A stretch of 64,000 bases of DNA from Kribbella sp. VKM Ac-2568. GTDB taxonomy: Bacteria; Actinomycetota; Actinomycetes; Propionibacteriales; Kribbellaceae. Under the pieces are notes generated by a model, which had not been told where the DNA came from, made no database searches, and saw nothing but the letters and a program-made list of their open reading frames with translations. The translations under genes and the position numbers were made by a program. Within the stretch, counting starts at the first letter, position 1. Every line of letters starts with the position of its first letter. The stretch spans positions 372,001-436,000 of the forward strand of contig NZ_SLVF01000003.1 in NCBI RefSeq assembly GCF_004345365.1, in the 5' to 3' direction. Below, in pieces: positions 48,527 to 56,630 of the stretch.

Positions 48527-50029
48527 TCAGCCGATGGACTCCACCGGGATCTCCGGCTCGACCACCGGGGCAGTGGCGGGCGCTGGGCGCTTGGCCCACG
48601 GGCGGACGCCGAGGACGATCACCGCGAGGGTCAGCGCGGCGTAGATCGCCGAGCCGATGAACGCGGCGTGCACGCCGTCGGTCAGCACCTCACGAGCGTG
48701 CTCGACCGGGTTCGCGGCGGACGCCGTCGAGTTGCGGCTCGCAGTACCGAAGATGGTGACCAGGATGCCGAGGCCGAGGGCGCCTCCGACCTGCTGCAGC
48801 ACGTTGAGCATGCCCGAGGCGGCACCCGCGTCCTCCGGCTGGACGCCGGCGAGCGCACGACCGGTCAGCGGGATGAAGATCATCCCGGCGCCCAGGCCGA
48901 ACAGCAGTAGCGGGCCGACCACTCCACTGAGGTAGCTGGTGTCGATCGTGGCGCGGGTCAACCAGAGCATGCCGAGCAGCACCGAGATCGAGCCGGTGAT
49001 CATCAGCCGGCCACCGTCGATCCGGCCCAGCAGCCGCGGTACCACCCGCGACGAGGTGAACAGCAGACCCGTCAGCGGCAGGAAGGCCAGACCCGCGGCC
49101 AGCGGGCTGAAGCCGAGCACGCCCTGCATGTACTGGGTCAGGAAGAAGAACATCCCGAACATCGTCCCGACCACCAGCAGCATGGTCAGGTACGCCGCGA
49201 CGCGGTCCCGGTTGCCGAACAACCGCAGCGGCACGATCGGGTGGCTCACCCGGCGCTCGATCAGCACGAACGCCACCAGCAGGACCAGGCCCGCCGCGAA
49301 GGCGCCGAGCACCTCGGGCGACGTCCAGCCGACCTCGGCGACGCGGATGAAACCGTAGACGAGCGAGGTGATGCCCAGCGTGGAGGTGAGCGCGCCGGCG
49401 ACGTCGAACTTGCCGGTCTCGGGCGGCGTCTCGCTCAGTACCTGCCGGGCGGCCAGTACCAGGCCGATGCCGATCGGCACGTTGATGAACAGGCCCCAGC
49501 GCCAGGACACCCAGTCGGTGAGCATGCCGCCGACCACCAGGCCGACGCTCGCACCACCGGACGAGACCAGGCTGTAGAGACCCAGTGCCTTCAGCCGCTC
49601 CGGACCTTCCTTGAAGGTGAGCATCAGCAGGGTCAGCGCGGCCGGAGCCGCGATCGCGCCGCCGATGCCCTGCAGGACGCGGGCGCCGAGCAGAAGTTCG
49701 GCGGACGGGGCGAGACCACCGAGCAGCGAGGCCGCGGTGAACACGCTCACGCCGGTGATGAAGACCCGGCGACGGCCGAGCAGGTCACCGGCCCGCGCGC
49801 CGAGCAGCAGGAGACCTCCGAAAGCGAGGGCATAGGCGTTCTGCACCCAGGACAGGCTGGACGGACTGAAGTCGAGCGCGTGCTGGATCTTGGGCATCGC
49901 GATGTTCACCACGGTGCCGTCGAGGATGACCATCAACTGGGTGATCAGGATGACTGCGAGGACTACTCCCGGCCGCCGCGCGGGCGTGCCGGTGTCGGCG
50001 CCGGACGGCGCCGCGGATGTTGCCGCCAT
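48527..50029 (-). CDS. MFS drug exporter, DHA2 (EmrB/QacA) family
   Basis: This 500-residue protein has 14 predicted spans, motif D1 MVILDGTVVNIAMPKI, motif A GARAGDLLGRRRVFITG and motif C-like ALGLYSLVSSGGASVGLVVGG with WRWGLFINVPIG. It uses the proton gradient to export hydrophobic drugs or metabolites. It is divergent from a TetR-family gene with palindromes in between, the usual arrangement for an inducible efflux pump. TTAAGG-type sequence is not seen; GGAGCAAG lies near the start. Confidence 0.92.
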   Translation of the reverse strand: MAATSAAPSGADTGTPARRPGVVLAVILITQLMVILDGTVVNIAMPKIQHALDFSPSSLSWVQNAYALAFGGLLLLGARAGDLLGRRRVFITGVSVFTAASLLGGLAPSAELLLGARVLQGIGGAIAAPAALTLLMLTFKEGPERLKALGLYSLVSSGGASVGLVVGGMLTDWVSWRWGLFINVPIGIGLVLAARQVLSETPPETGKFDVAGALTSTLGITSLVYGFIRVAEVGWTSPEVLGAFAAGLVLLVAFVLIERRVSHPIVPLRLFGNRDRVAAYLTMLLVVGTMFGMFFFLTQYMQGVLGFSPLAAGLAFLPLTGLLFTSSRVVPRLLGRIDGGRLMITGSISVLLGMLWLTRATIDTSYLSGVVGPLLLFGLGAGMIFIPLTGRALAGVQPEDAGAASGMLNVLQQVGGALGLGILVTIFGTASRNSTASAANPVEHAREVLTDGVHAAFIGSAIYAALTLAVIVLGVRPWAKRPAPATAPVVEPEIPVESIG

Positions 50030-50047
50030 AGTGTGACTTGCTCCTTA

Positions 50048-50058
50048 CCCCTAAGGGG
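50048..50058. promoter_or_regulatory. CCCCTAAGGGG palindrome at exporter promoter
   Basis: This perfect short inverted repeat around one A is 19 bases upstream of the exporter start on the minus strand. It overlaps the likely ribosome site and leader of the exporter mRNA, so it could act as an operator or as an RNA hairpin. Confidence 0.4.
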
Positions 50059-50089
50059 CTAGAGTGGAATCAGAATGAAGTGGAGCGCT

Positions 50090-50119
50090 CCTCCGGATAC
50101 GATACGGAGGCTACCTCCG
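50090..50119. promoter_or_regulatory. TetR-type operator region
   Basis: CCTCCG (50090-50095) is repeated in inverted form as CGGAGG (50105-50110) and again as CCTCCG (50114-50119). The 21-bp element at 50090-50110 has 7 of 10 symmetric positions, and the 50105-50119 element is perfect (CGGAGG-CTA-CCTCCG). It lies between the divergent exporter and TetR genes. Confidence 0.5.
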
Positions 50120-50173
50120 CTTTTTCAAGCGATTTTCAGGATGACTTTCCGTGACGGCTGCGAGGAGGCCGGA

Positions 50174-50770
50174 ATGATGTCGACACCGTTGCCGACCACG
50201 CGGCCGGCCCGCGCCGACGCGCGGCGGAACTACGACCTGCTGGTGTCGGCCGCGCGAGAGGCGTTCGCCGAGCACGGGACGGATACCTCGCTCGAGGAGA
50301 TCGCCCGCCGGGCGGGTGTCGGCATCGGCACGCTGTACCGGCGCTTCCCGAACCGGACCGCCCTGCTCGAGGCGGTCTACGTGGACGAGATCCAGTCCGT
50401 CTGCGATCGCGCCTACGGTTACGCCGAGAAGCTCGGGCCGTACGACGCGCTCGCGGCCTGGCTGCGCAGCTTCGTCGGCTACAGCATCTCGAAGAAGAGC
50501 CTGGCCGGTGAGCTGACAGTTGCTCTGGGCAAGGACTCCGAGTTTTTCACCGCCTGCAAGGTGAATGTGCGCGAGGCTGGTGAGCTGCTGCTGAACGCGG
50601 CCAAGAAAGAGGGCACGGTCCGCGAGGAGCTGCAGCTGATGGACATCCTGCGGCTGGTCGGCGGTATCACCATGGGCCGCGACATGGACCGCGACCAGGC
50701 CGAGCGCCTGCTCGAGATCGTCCTCGCCGGCCTGAAGCCGACCGCCGACGAGTCGCCTAGTCCAGCTTGA
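50174..50770 (+). CDS. TetR-family transcriptional regulator
   Basis: This 198-residue protein has an N-terminal HTH (LLVSAAREAFAEHGTDTSLEE, then IARRAGVGIGTLYRRFPNRTALLEAVY) and a C-terminal helical ligand domain typical of actinobacterial TetR_C. I use ATG 50174, 5 bases after GGAGG; ATG 50177 directly follows, and an upstream start at 50075 crosses the operator. It probably represses the divergent DHA2 exporter. Its end overlaps the epimerase gene end by 14 bases. Confidence 0.9.
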   Translation: MMSTPLPTTRPARADARRNYDLLVSAAREAFAEHGTDTSLEEIARRAGVGIGTLYRRFPNRTALLEAVYVDEIQSVCDRAYGYAEKLGPYDALAAWLRSFVGYSISKKSLAGELTVALGKDSEFFTACKVNVREAGELLLNAAKKEGTVREELQLMDILRLVGGITMGRDMDRDQAERLLEIVLAGLKPTADESPSPA

Positions 50771-51317
50771 TCGGGATGAGGGCGTCCAGGAACGGGGCGG
50801 TGGCGTCCTTCTCGGTGTAGACCAGCTGGTCCTTCGGCAGCGGCCACGGGACGGCGATCTCCGGGTCGAACAGGTTCAGCGCGATGCGCTCCGAGTCCGG
50901 CGTCCAGTGCGCGTTCAGCAGGTAGGTGTAGATCGTGTGCGGCTCGAGCGTGCAGAAGGCGTGCCCGCAGCCGCGCGGCAGGTAGACCCCTTGGGCCGGC
51001 GTCAGCTCGAACGTCTCCAGCCGCCCGAAGCCCGGGCCTTCGCGCAGGTCGACGATCGCGCTGAACAGCCGTCCGGCGGCCGGGGAGATGTACCGGTCCC
51101 AGGGTTCGGCGTGGATGCCGCGGGTGATGCCGACGTCGGCGGTGTAGGCGATGTTGTTCTGGACGAACTCCACCGCCGGCAGCCCGAGCTGCTCCAGCTT
51201 CGCCCGCTGGAAGCTCTCCTTGAACCAGCCGTCGCCGTCCTCGATTACCTCGAGCTCGAAATGCAGCAGGCCCGGGATCGTGGTCTCGCTGAGCTGCGGT
51301 CCGGTCACGGCCGCCAA
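50757..51317 (-). CDS. dTDP-4-dehydrorhamnose 3,5-epimerase-like protein
   Basis: This 186-residue RmlC-like cupin has IPGLLHFELEVIEDGDGWFKESF, NNIAYTADVGITRGIHAEPWD with the catalytic-position His, SAIVDLREGPGFGRLETFEL, YLPRGCGHAFCTLEPHTIYTYLLNAHW and NLFDPEIAVPWPLPKDQ. The usual RGLHYQ is changed to RGIHAEPWD, as in variants that act on other dTDP-sugars. It is likely a deoxysugar epimerase, but no other dTDP-sugar genes are nearby. Confidence 0.85.
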   Translation of the reverse strand: MAAVTGPQLSETTIPGLLHFELEVIEDGDGWFKESFQRAKLEQLGLPAVEFVQNNIAYTADVGITRGIHAEPWDRYISPAAGRLFSAIVDLREGPGFGRLETFELTPAQGVYLPRGCGHAFCTLEPHTIYTYLLNAHWTPDSERIALNLFDPEIAVPWPLPKDQLVYTEKDATAPFLDALIPIKLD

Positions 51318-51366
51318 CCCTAGCGGGCCTTGCGGCCATCTCCGCGCGGGTCTGGCGGCACCCGGA

Positions 51367-52584
51367 CTAGCGGGGAACCTGGCGGCGGGTTTCGAGGTGG
51401 GCCAGGTCGGCTGCGGTCAGGCCCGCGGCCCAGCCGGCGCCATTGGTGATCCTGGTCCGCCGGACCACCGTGTCCGGGAACAGCTTCGTGAACAATGCGT
51501 CCACCTGCTCCTCCCGCTTGCTCAGCACAGGCAGCAATCGCCCCGCGTCCACCTCCGGTACGGCGGCCTGCGTGGCCTCCGTGGTCCTCTGCAGCCGCTC
51601 GCCGATCCGCTGGGCATAGGCCATCAGGAACGACTGCCGGAACGAGCGCGTGCGGGACTCGCCGCGATGACCAACGTGCTTCCCTGCCTCCAGCATGGCC
51701 CGACTCGCCTGTACCAGCAGGGAAGTCGCGAGCAGTTCGGTCAGCTGGAGGTCCAGCTCGGCGCCGACGATCGTGACCACGGCGAGCTGCTCCATCGAGA
51801 CAGTGCGGCATCGGTTCGCGCTCGCCACAGCGCCGACCAGTTGCGCTTTCGCCGACACATAAGGGGTTTCCACCCAGATCCGCCGCGCACCCGAATCGTC
51901 CGGGAGATCCAGCTCGGGATCCGCGTCCACCAGGGCCCGGTCGAGCGAGAACTTCGCCATCAACTCCTGGGCCTTCGCGGACAGCGCCTCCGCCTCCTCG
52001 GGGAAGTCGGTCCCCTCGGCCTTCGCGAGCAACGCCCGGATCCGCGCCAGCACCTTCCCACTCGACGCCGGCACTGCGGACGCGGCGCGCGCCGACACCG
52101 GAGTACCGGGGAGTGGGAACAGGCGGGCTAGACCTGGGAGGGTCTGGAGGAATCCGGCCAAGGCTAGGGTGGTGTGCAGGGCGAGGTAGCGGCCGAGTCG
52201 CTGGTCCGCGGCCCAACCGGTCAGGTCCAGCGCCGACTCCGGTCGTTTCACCCCGAGATCGGCCAACTGGTCCAGCCAGCGCGGGTCGATCGCCGAGTCG
52301 GGGTAGGCCCGGTGCTCGGAAGCGATCACCGCCAGCAGCAGCGGTTCGACGCCCGGCTCGAGCTTGCGGCGCGCGTGCTGGACCACATCGGCCGGGGTCC
52401 AACCGCGCTCCCAGGCCGAGCGGATCAACCCGTGCAGGAAAATGTGCAGGCAGCGATCCACCTGAGCCTGGTCGCGCTCGTCATACCCGCCGAGGCGCGC
52501 CAGATAGCCGTCGGCGCGACCGTCGTCGAGCGCGACGGCGGCTGCGGCGGACGGCAGCATCTGCAGGATCTCCTGATCGCTCAC
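51367..52584 (-). CDS. DUF2786 domain protein
   Basis: From GTG 52584 it encodes 405 residues. The middle holds the DUF2786 segment KVLARIRALLAKAEGTDFPEE followed by AEALSAKAQELMAKFSLDRAL. The C-terminal half (RIWVETPYVSAKAQLVGAVASANRC to GRSFR-type basic helices) fits the remainder of the family. CAGACT lies upstream at leaderless spacing. Function unknown; the family occurs in phages and actinobacteria. Confidence 0.8.
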   Translation of the reverse strand: MSDQEILQMLPSAAAAVALDDGRADGYLARLGGYDERDQAQVDRCLHIFLHGLIRSAWERGWTPADVVQHARRKLEPGVEPLLLAVIASEHRAYPDSAIDPRWLDQLADLGVKRPESALDLTGWAADQRLGRYLALHTTLALAGFLQTLPGLARLFPLPGTPVSARAASAVPASSGKVLARIRALLAKAEGTDFPEEAEALSAKAQELMAKFSLDRALVDADPELDLPDDSGARRIWVETPYVSAKAQLVGAVASANRCRTVSMEQLAVVTIVGAELDLQLTELLATSLLVQASRAMLEAGKHVGHRGESRTRSFRQSFLMAYAQRIGERLQRTTEATQAAVPEVDAGRLLPVLSKREEQVDALFTKLFPDTVVRRTRITNGAGWAAGLTAADLAHLETRRQVPR

Positions 52585-52630
52585 CCGGCAAAGTCTGACA
52601 TCCGGACCCAACCCACCGCCCGCCGCAACC

Positions 52631-53575
52631 TCAGTCCTGTGGATAACGGTCGATCGGGAGCCCGAAAGCAGGGAACAGCGCCGGCTGGTGGAACGCCAGG
52701 ACGGACGCCACCCCCGCCTTGGTGAGGGTGAGCACCTGCAGGGAGTGACCGTGGAATCCTCCGTCGCGCCCGCGGGCGTACATCGCGAAAGCGGGCTGCC
52801 CGTTCGCCGCCGTCTCCACCAGGATCCGCTTCCCCTCCCCCGGCGGAAGCTTCACCTCGAGCAACCGCAGGACATCCACCCGGCCGCTGAACCAGGTCGG
52901 GATCGGTGGCATCTCCCACCGGGTGTCCTGAGTCAGCAGCCCTTCCAGCGCGACCAGATCCGCCTGCTCGAAGGCTTTGGCGTACTGGTCGAGCAGCGCA
53001 CGGCGTACGGGCTCGTCCGGTTCGCTGAAATCGTCCTCGGCGGGTGAGAGTCGGGCAAGCTCTGTACGCGCCCGCTGGAGCGAGCTGTTCACGGCAGCGG
53101 TCGTCGTCTCCAGCAGCCCGGCAACCTCAGACGCCTGCCAGGCGAGGACATCCCGCAGGATCAGTACTGCGCGCTGCCGCGGCGGCAGGTGCTGCAGCGC
53201 GGCCACCATCGCCAGCCGAAGGCTCTGCCGGGTCCCGACCACGGCAGCCGGGTCCAGCAGGTCCGGGAACGGTTCGAGCCAGCTGACCTCGAGCGCCTGT
53301 GTCTCGATCTCGTCAGGGTCGTTGCCGGGAGCACCTAGCGCGGACGGGACCAGCCGGCGACTGCTGTGCTGCAAGGCGTTCAGGCAGACCCTGGTGGCGA
53401 TCCGGTAGAGCCAGGTCCGGACCGACGACCGCTGCTCGAAGTCCGCGAACCCCCGCCAAGCGCGCAGGTATGTCTCCTGCACGGCGTCCTCGGCGTCGTG
53501 CAGCGAGCCGAGCATCCGGTAGCAGTGCGCGACCAGCTCACCGCGGTACTGCGCGAACTCGTCCTCCAGGTTCAT
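52631..53575 (-). CDS. ECF sigma factor with SnoaL-like C-terminal domain (SigG/TIGR02960-like)
   Basis: This 314-residue protein has sigma region 2 (YRGELVAHCYRMLGSLHDAED, then AVQETYLRAWRGFADF), region 4 (ALQHLPPRQRAVLILRDVLAW, then QASEVAGLLETTTAAVNSSLQRAR) and a C-terminal SnoaL-like fold of about 130 residues ending NGQPAFAMYARGRDGG. The tail regulates such sigma factors in place of an anti-sigma. It begins within the MFS stop (four-base overlap) with GAGGAG upstream, so the exporter and sigma factor are coupled. No anti-sigma gene is visible. Confidence 0.9.
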   Translation of the reverse strand: MNLEDEFAQYRGELVAHCYRMLGSLHDAEDAVQETYLRAWRGFADFEQRSSVRTWLYRIATRVCLNALQHSSRRLVPSALGAPGNDPDEIETQALEVSWLEPFPDLLDPAAVVGTRQSLRLAMVAALQHLPPRQRAVLILRDVLAWQASEVAGLLETTTAAVNSSLQRARTELARLSPAEDDFSEPDEPVRRALLDQYAKAFEQADLVALEGLLTQDTRWEMPPIPTWFSGRVDVLRLLEVKLPPGEGKRILVETAANGQPAFAMYARGRDGGFHGHSLQVLTLTKAGVASVLAFHQPALFPAFGLPIDRYPQD

Positions 53576-54996
53576 CCCAGCTCCTCGACCGGCTCCTGCC
53601 GGGTGACCACCGACTCGGTACTGCGCCGTCCGGTACTGCGCCGCGCGCTGATCCCGAGTCCGGCTGCAGCCCCGACCAACGACAGTACGCCGCACACAGC
53701 CAGGGCTCGGGTGAATCCCGTACTGAACGACTCGTAGCCACCGGCGGCGGCGAACACGGCTGCCAGCACGGCCACTCCGACGACGCCTCCGAGCTGACGC
53801 ATCATGCTGTAGATGCCTGAGGCGATCCCGACGGCCTCACGCGGCAGTGCACCGATGCTGGCGCTCTGCGTTGCCGGCATCGCCATGGACACGCCGCAAC
53901 CGGCTACTACCAGCGGCAGCACGAGGTCGGAGTACTGGACTGTGTTCTTGCTGACTTCGCTGATCCAGAACATCCCGACTGCTTGCAGAGCCAGTCCCGC
54001 CACGACGAACGGGCGCTCGCCCAAGCGGTCGACCAGTCGGCCTGCAATGGGTGCGACGAGGAAGAGGGTCGCTGTCCAGGGCAGGAGCTGCAAGCCGGCC
54101 TTGAGAGGGCCCGAGCCGAAGGTGACCTGCATGTACTGGGCCAGGAAGAACACCGCGCCGAACAACGCGGCAGTGAGGAAGAAGCCGGCGCTGTTACCGG
54201 CCGAGAAGGGCCTGGAGCGGAAGAACTCCAGCGGAACCATCGGGTGCTCCGACCGGGCCTCCCAGACCAGGAATCCCACCAGCAGAAGGACTCCCAGGGT
54301 GAACGAGGCGAGCACCTCCGGGCTGGTCCAGCCCGCGACGGCGCCGCGGACGACGCCCCAGACGAGGCCGAGTACCGCCAGGGTGATCAGGGTGGCGCCG
54401 CCCAGATCGAGCCGGCGGGCGACACCTCTGCTCTCGGGGATGCGACGGAGTACGAACGGGATGGCGAGGACGCCGACCGGCACGTTGATCCAGAAGATCC
54501 ACTGCCAGGCGAGGCCTTCCGTGACCGCGCCCCCGACCATCGGGCCGCCGAGGACCGCGAGGCCCGTGACGCCGCTGAAGATGCCGATCGCCCAACCGCG
54601 TCGCTCGGGTGGGAACGCCGCGCCGAGCAGGCCCATCGCCAGCGGCATCACAACGGCAGCGCCGATGCCCTGGACAGTGCGGGCTGCGATCAGCCACGGC
54701 ACCGAGGTGGCGAGCGCGCAGCCGACCGACGCGATCGAGAAGAGCGCGAGGCCGGCCGCGAACGTCCGCCGCCGTCCCCAGCGGTCACCGATCGCGGCCG
54801 CCGTCATCAGCAACATCGCGAAGCTGAGGCTGTACGCGTTCACCGTCCACTCGAGCTGCTCGATCGACGCGTCGAGGTCCTGCCGGATCGTGGTCAAGGC
54901 GGCCGCCACCACCAGCACGTCGAGCGCGACCATCACCGAACCGAGCGAGGTCAACGCCAGTACCCAGCGCTGCTCGGTGGTCGTTCTTTCCTTCAT
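53572..54996 (-). CDS. MFS exporter, DHA2 family
   Basis: This 474-residue protein with 14 predicted spans has VMVALDVLVVAAALTTI, AAAIGDRWGRRRTFAAGLAL (motif A), GIFSGVTGLAVLGGPMVGGAV (motif C) and WQWIFWINVPVG. It is an exporter of unknown drug or metabolite. It is the first gene of an operon with the ECF sigma factor, and two strong palindromes lie upstream. Confidence 0.92.
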   Translation of the reverse strand: MKERTTTEQRWVLALTSLGSVMVALDVLVVAAALTTIRQDLDASIEQLEWTVNAYSLSFAMLLMTAAAIGDRWGRRRTFAAGLALFSIASVGCALATSVPWLIAARTVQGIGAAVVMPLAMGLLGAAFPPERRGWAIGIFSGVTGLAVLGGPMVGGAVTEGLAWQWIFWINVPVGVLAIPFVLRRIPESRGVARRLDLGGATLITLAVLGLVWGVVRGAVAGWTSPEVLASFTLGVLLLVGFLVWEARSEHPMVPLEFFRSRPFSAGNSAGFFLTAALFGAVFFLAQYMQVTFGSGPLKAGLQLLPWTATLFLVAPIAGRLVDRLGERPFVVAGLALQAVGMFWISEVSKNTVQYSDLVLPLVVAGCGVSMAMPATQSASIGALPREAVGIASGIYSMMRQLGGVVGVAVLAAVFAAAGGYESFSTGFTRALAVCGVLSLVGAAAGLGISARRSTGRRSTESVVTRQEPVEELG

Positions 54997-55016
54997 CAGT
55001 GGTCCTCCAGAGATTT

Positions 55017-55039
55017 CGCTGTCACTGGTACTGACAGCG
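55017..55039. promoter_or_regulatory. CGCTGTCA palindrome upstream of exporter-sigma operon
   Basis: CGCTGTCA (55017-55024) and TGACAGCG (55032-55039) form perfect 8-bp arms around CTGGTAC. It is 21 bases from the exporter start on the minus strand. TGTCA resembles ECF41-type -35 cores, so self-control by the sigma factor is possible. Confidence 0.5.
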
Positions 55040-55047
55040 GCGGAGGA

Positions 55048-55074
55048 CGGAACTCATCGCTGCGATGAGTTCCG
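55048..55074. promoter_or_regulatory. Perfect 27-bp inverted repeat in divergent promoter
   Basis: CGGAACTCATCG (55048-55059) and CGATGAGTTCCG (55063-55074) flank CTG with no mismatch. It lies between the exporter-sigma operon and the small barrel protein. It looks like a strong operator or a stable hairpin; GGAAC is also the -35 core of many ECF promoters. Confidence 0.6.
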
Positions 55075-55124
55075 GTGCCGGTCGCGGTCTGAAGAAGTGA
55101 GAGCACTTCCTTCGGAGGAGAACC

Positions 55125-55418
55125 ATGAACGCAGCAGTGATCCGCTACCGGACCAAGCCGGAAGCCGCCGACGAGAACCAGCGGCTGATCGAGAGCGTCT
55201 TCGGCGAACTGGCCCTGAAGACCCCACCCGGCCTCACCTACACCGCCTTCCGCCTGGCCGACGGTGTCACCTTCGTCCACGTCGTCAACGGCGAGGGCGT
55301 CTCCGACCTGGCCGCCTTCCAGGAGTTCCAGCGCACCTTGCCCGACCGCCTCGAGATCGCCCCCGCCCGCGAGGAGGCCACCGTCGTCGGCACGTACATC
55401 GCCGAGGTGCTCGTCTAA
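55125..55418 (+). CDS. Small dimeric alpha-beta barrel-like protein
   Basis: This 97-residue protein starts MNAAVIRYRTKPEAADENQRLIE, with a strand/helix alternation similar to ABM or EthD-like ferredoxin folds. GGAGGAGA precedes the ATG. It is divergent from the exporter-sigma operon and shares its palindromes. Possible roles are monooxygenase-like or ligand binding; no active-site residues can be assigned. Confidence 0.75.
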   Translation: MNAAVIRYRTKPEAADENQRLIESVFGELALKTPPGLTYTAFRLADGVTFVHVVNGEGVSDLAAFQEFQRTLPDRLEIAPAREEATVVGTYIAEVLV

Positions 55419-55561
55419 GGTACGGTTCAAAAGTAGTCATAGCGGTTGCGGCGACTGGTCCGCTTCGCGACGAACGGAAGACCGATCCTGCCGGGGCCTA
55501 CGGTGCGTTTCGGGCTCGCTGGACAGCAGGTGTTGTCGTACGTCGATCGTATTGTCGGCGC

Positions 55562-56074
55562 ATGGTATTTACGTCGCCTGTGGAGCGGGCCATGCCGAAT
55601 CGTCTGGCTGACGAGCGCGAAGCGCTGACCCAGCAGCTCGACTTCCACCGCGCCACCCTGCTTCGCAAGCTGGAAGGTCTCGATGGCGAGCCGCTGCGCC
55701 GGCCGATGACGGCGTCTGGACTCAGCCTGCTGGGGTTGGTGAAGCACCTGGCCGAGACGGAGCATGGCTGGTTCCTCAAGATCTACGGAGGGTTGCCCGA
55801 GCCAGATCTGTTCTCGACCGACAATGACCCAGATGCGGAGTTTCGCGTCGATCCCGATGAGACGGCCGACACCCTGGTCGGGCAGTACCTACGGACCTGC
55901 GAGCGGGCCCGGGCGGTCGTGGCCGCCGGCGGGCTCGACGACGTGGTCACGACGCCGTGGGGCGCGGAGGTCAACTTGCGGGCGATCCTGGTCCATATGG
56001 TCCAGGAGACCGCGCGGCACAATGGTCACGCCGACATCATCCGAGAGGCGATCGACGGCACAACAGGCCATTGA
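55562..56074 (+). CDS. DinB-family (DUF664) protein
   Basis: This 170-residue four-helix protein has ADEREALTQQLDFHRATLLRKLEGL, LVKHLAETEHGWFLKIYGG (His in LVKHLAETEH) and AILVHMVQETARHNGHADIIREAIDG, the three-His metal site of DinB/mycothiol-dependent enzymes. ATG 55562 follows TATTGT by 6 bases, leaderless style; ATG 55592 is an alternative. A longer upstream frame lies antisense to the exporter and is rejected. The remnant transposon starts directly after the stop. Confidence 0.85.
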   Translation: MVFTSPVERAMPNRLADEREALTQQLDFHRATLLRKLEGLDGEPLRRPMTASGLSLLGLVKHLAETEHGWFLKIYGGLPEPDLFSTDNDPDAEFRVDPDETADTLVGQYLRTCERARAVVAAGGLDDVVTTPWGAEVNLRAILVHMVQETARHNGHADIIREAIDGTTGH

Positions 56075-56093
56075 AGGCGGTCTCACAACTGGG

Positions 56094-56329
56094 TCAGAGA
56101 CACTCGTTGATCGCGACTGTGTGGAGTATCGCGACTGTGTGGAGTGTGGCCTGATCCCGGTGGAGTGTGGCCTGATCCCGCACGGCGAGTTGGTCGTATC
56201 GCGTCGCGATGGCGCGTGGCGTTTGAGCCGGTTTGATACCGCACTTGCGCCCTTCGGCAGCAGCGGGTCCAGCACCGCCCATTGCGCGTCGGTTAGGTCG
56301 AACCGCCTCGTCAGCGGTGTGGTGGCCAC
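56094..56329 (-). pseudogene. Decayed IS5-type transposase
   Basis: A GTG at 56329 opens a frame reading VATTPLTRRFDLTDAQWAV and LDPLLPKG, the N-terminus of IS5-family (IS427-like) transposases. A different minus frame then carries the family's C-terminus, PRAIATRYDQLAVRDQATLH, ending AINECL. The whole DDE core (about 200 residues) is deleted, the frame has shifted, and the end is further disrupted by duplications. No terminal inverted repeats were found. Confidence 0.75.
56110..56180. repeat. Nested tandem duplications in transposase remnant
   Basis: An 18-base unit ATCGCGACTGTGTGGAGT is exactly doubled at 56110-56145, and a 21-base unit starting GTGGAGTGTGGCC is exactly doubled at 56139-56180. 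The two overlap. They appear to have arisen after the transposase gene decayed, since they duplicate its C-terminal codons. Confidence 0.85.
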
Positions 56330-56630
56330 GAGGTCTCCGTGCTGATGATCGTCTTGGTCGACAACCCATCTACCGGGTAGGTCACCGCCGACGACAACCA
56401 CACCTGGATCTGCCAGCCATGCCTTGAAGACTCCAACGCCCAGCTCCAGTGGAACGTCGTGTCAGCCCCGACCGACCGGTAAGTGCCCTCACCGACTTTC
56501 GAAACACGGCGCAGCCCTCGTCGGACAATCCTGTGGTTTCGCAGGTACTTGCCGTCGCCGAGTCCGTGCGCCGTGCGGCTATGGCGGCGGACAGCCCACC
56601 GAGCCCGGGGACCTCGGACTTGGTGGGCGG
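56330..56630. other. Region without a clear gene next to IS remnant
   Basis: A minus-strand frame runs through here (with GEGTYRSVGADTTFHWSWALE), but it has no start site and overlaps the HNH gene's end in another frame. It may be the decayed C-terminus of an unknown gene hit by the insertion. I recognise no family. Confidence 0.35.

Noticed and set aside
53813..55561. Extension of the DinB gene far upstream
   Set aside because: The added part is antisense to the DHA2 exporter and overlaps the divergent small gene; the DinB domain begins after 55562.
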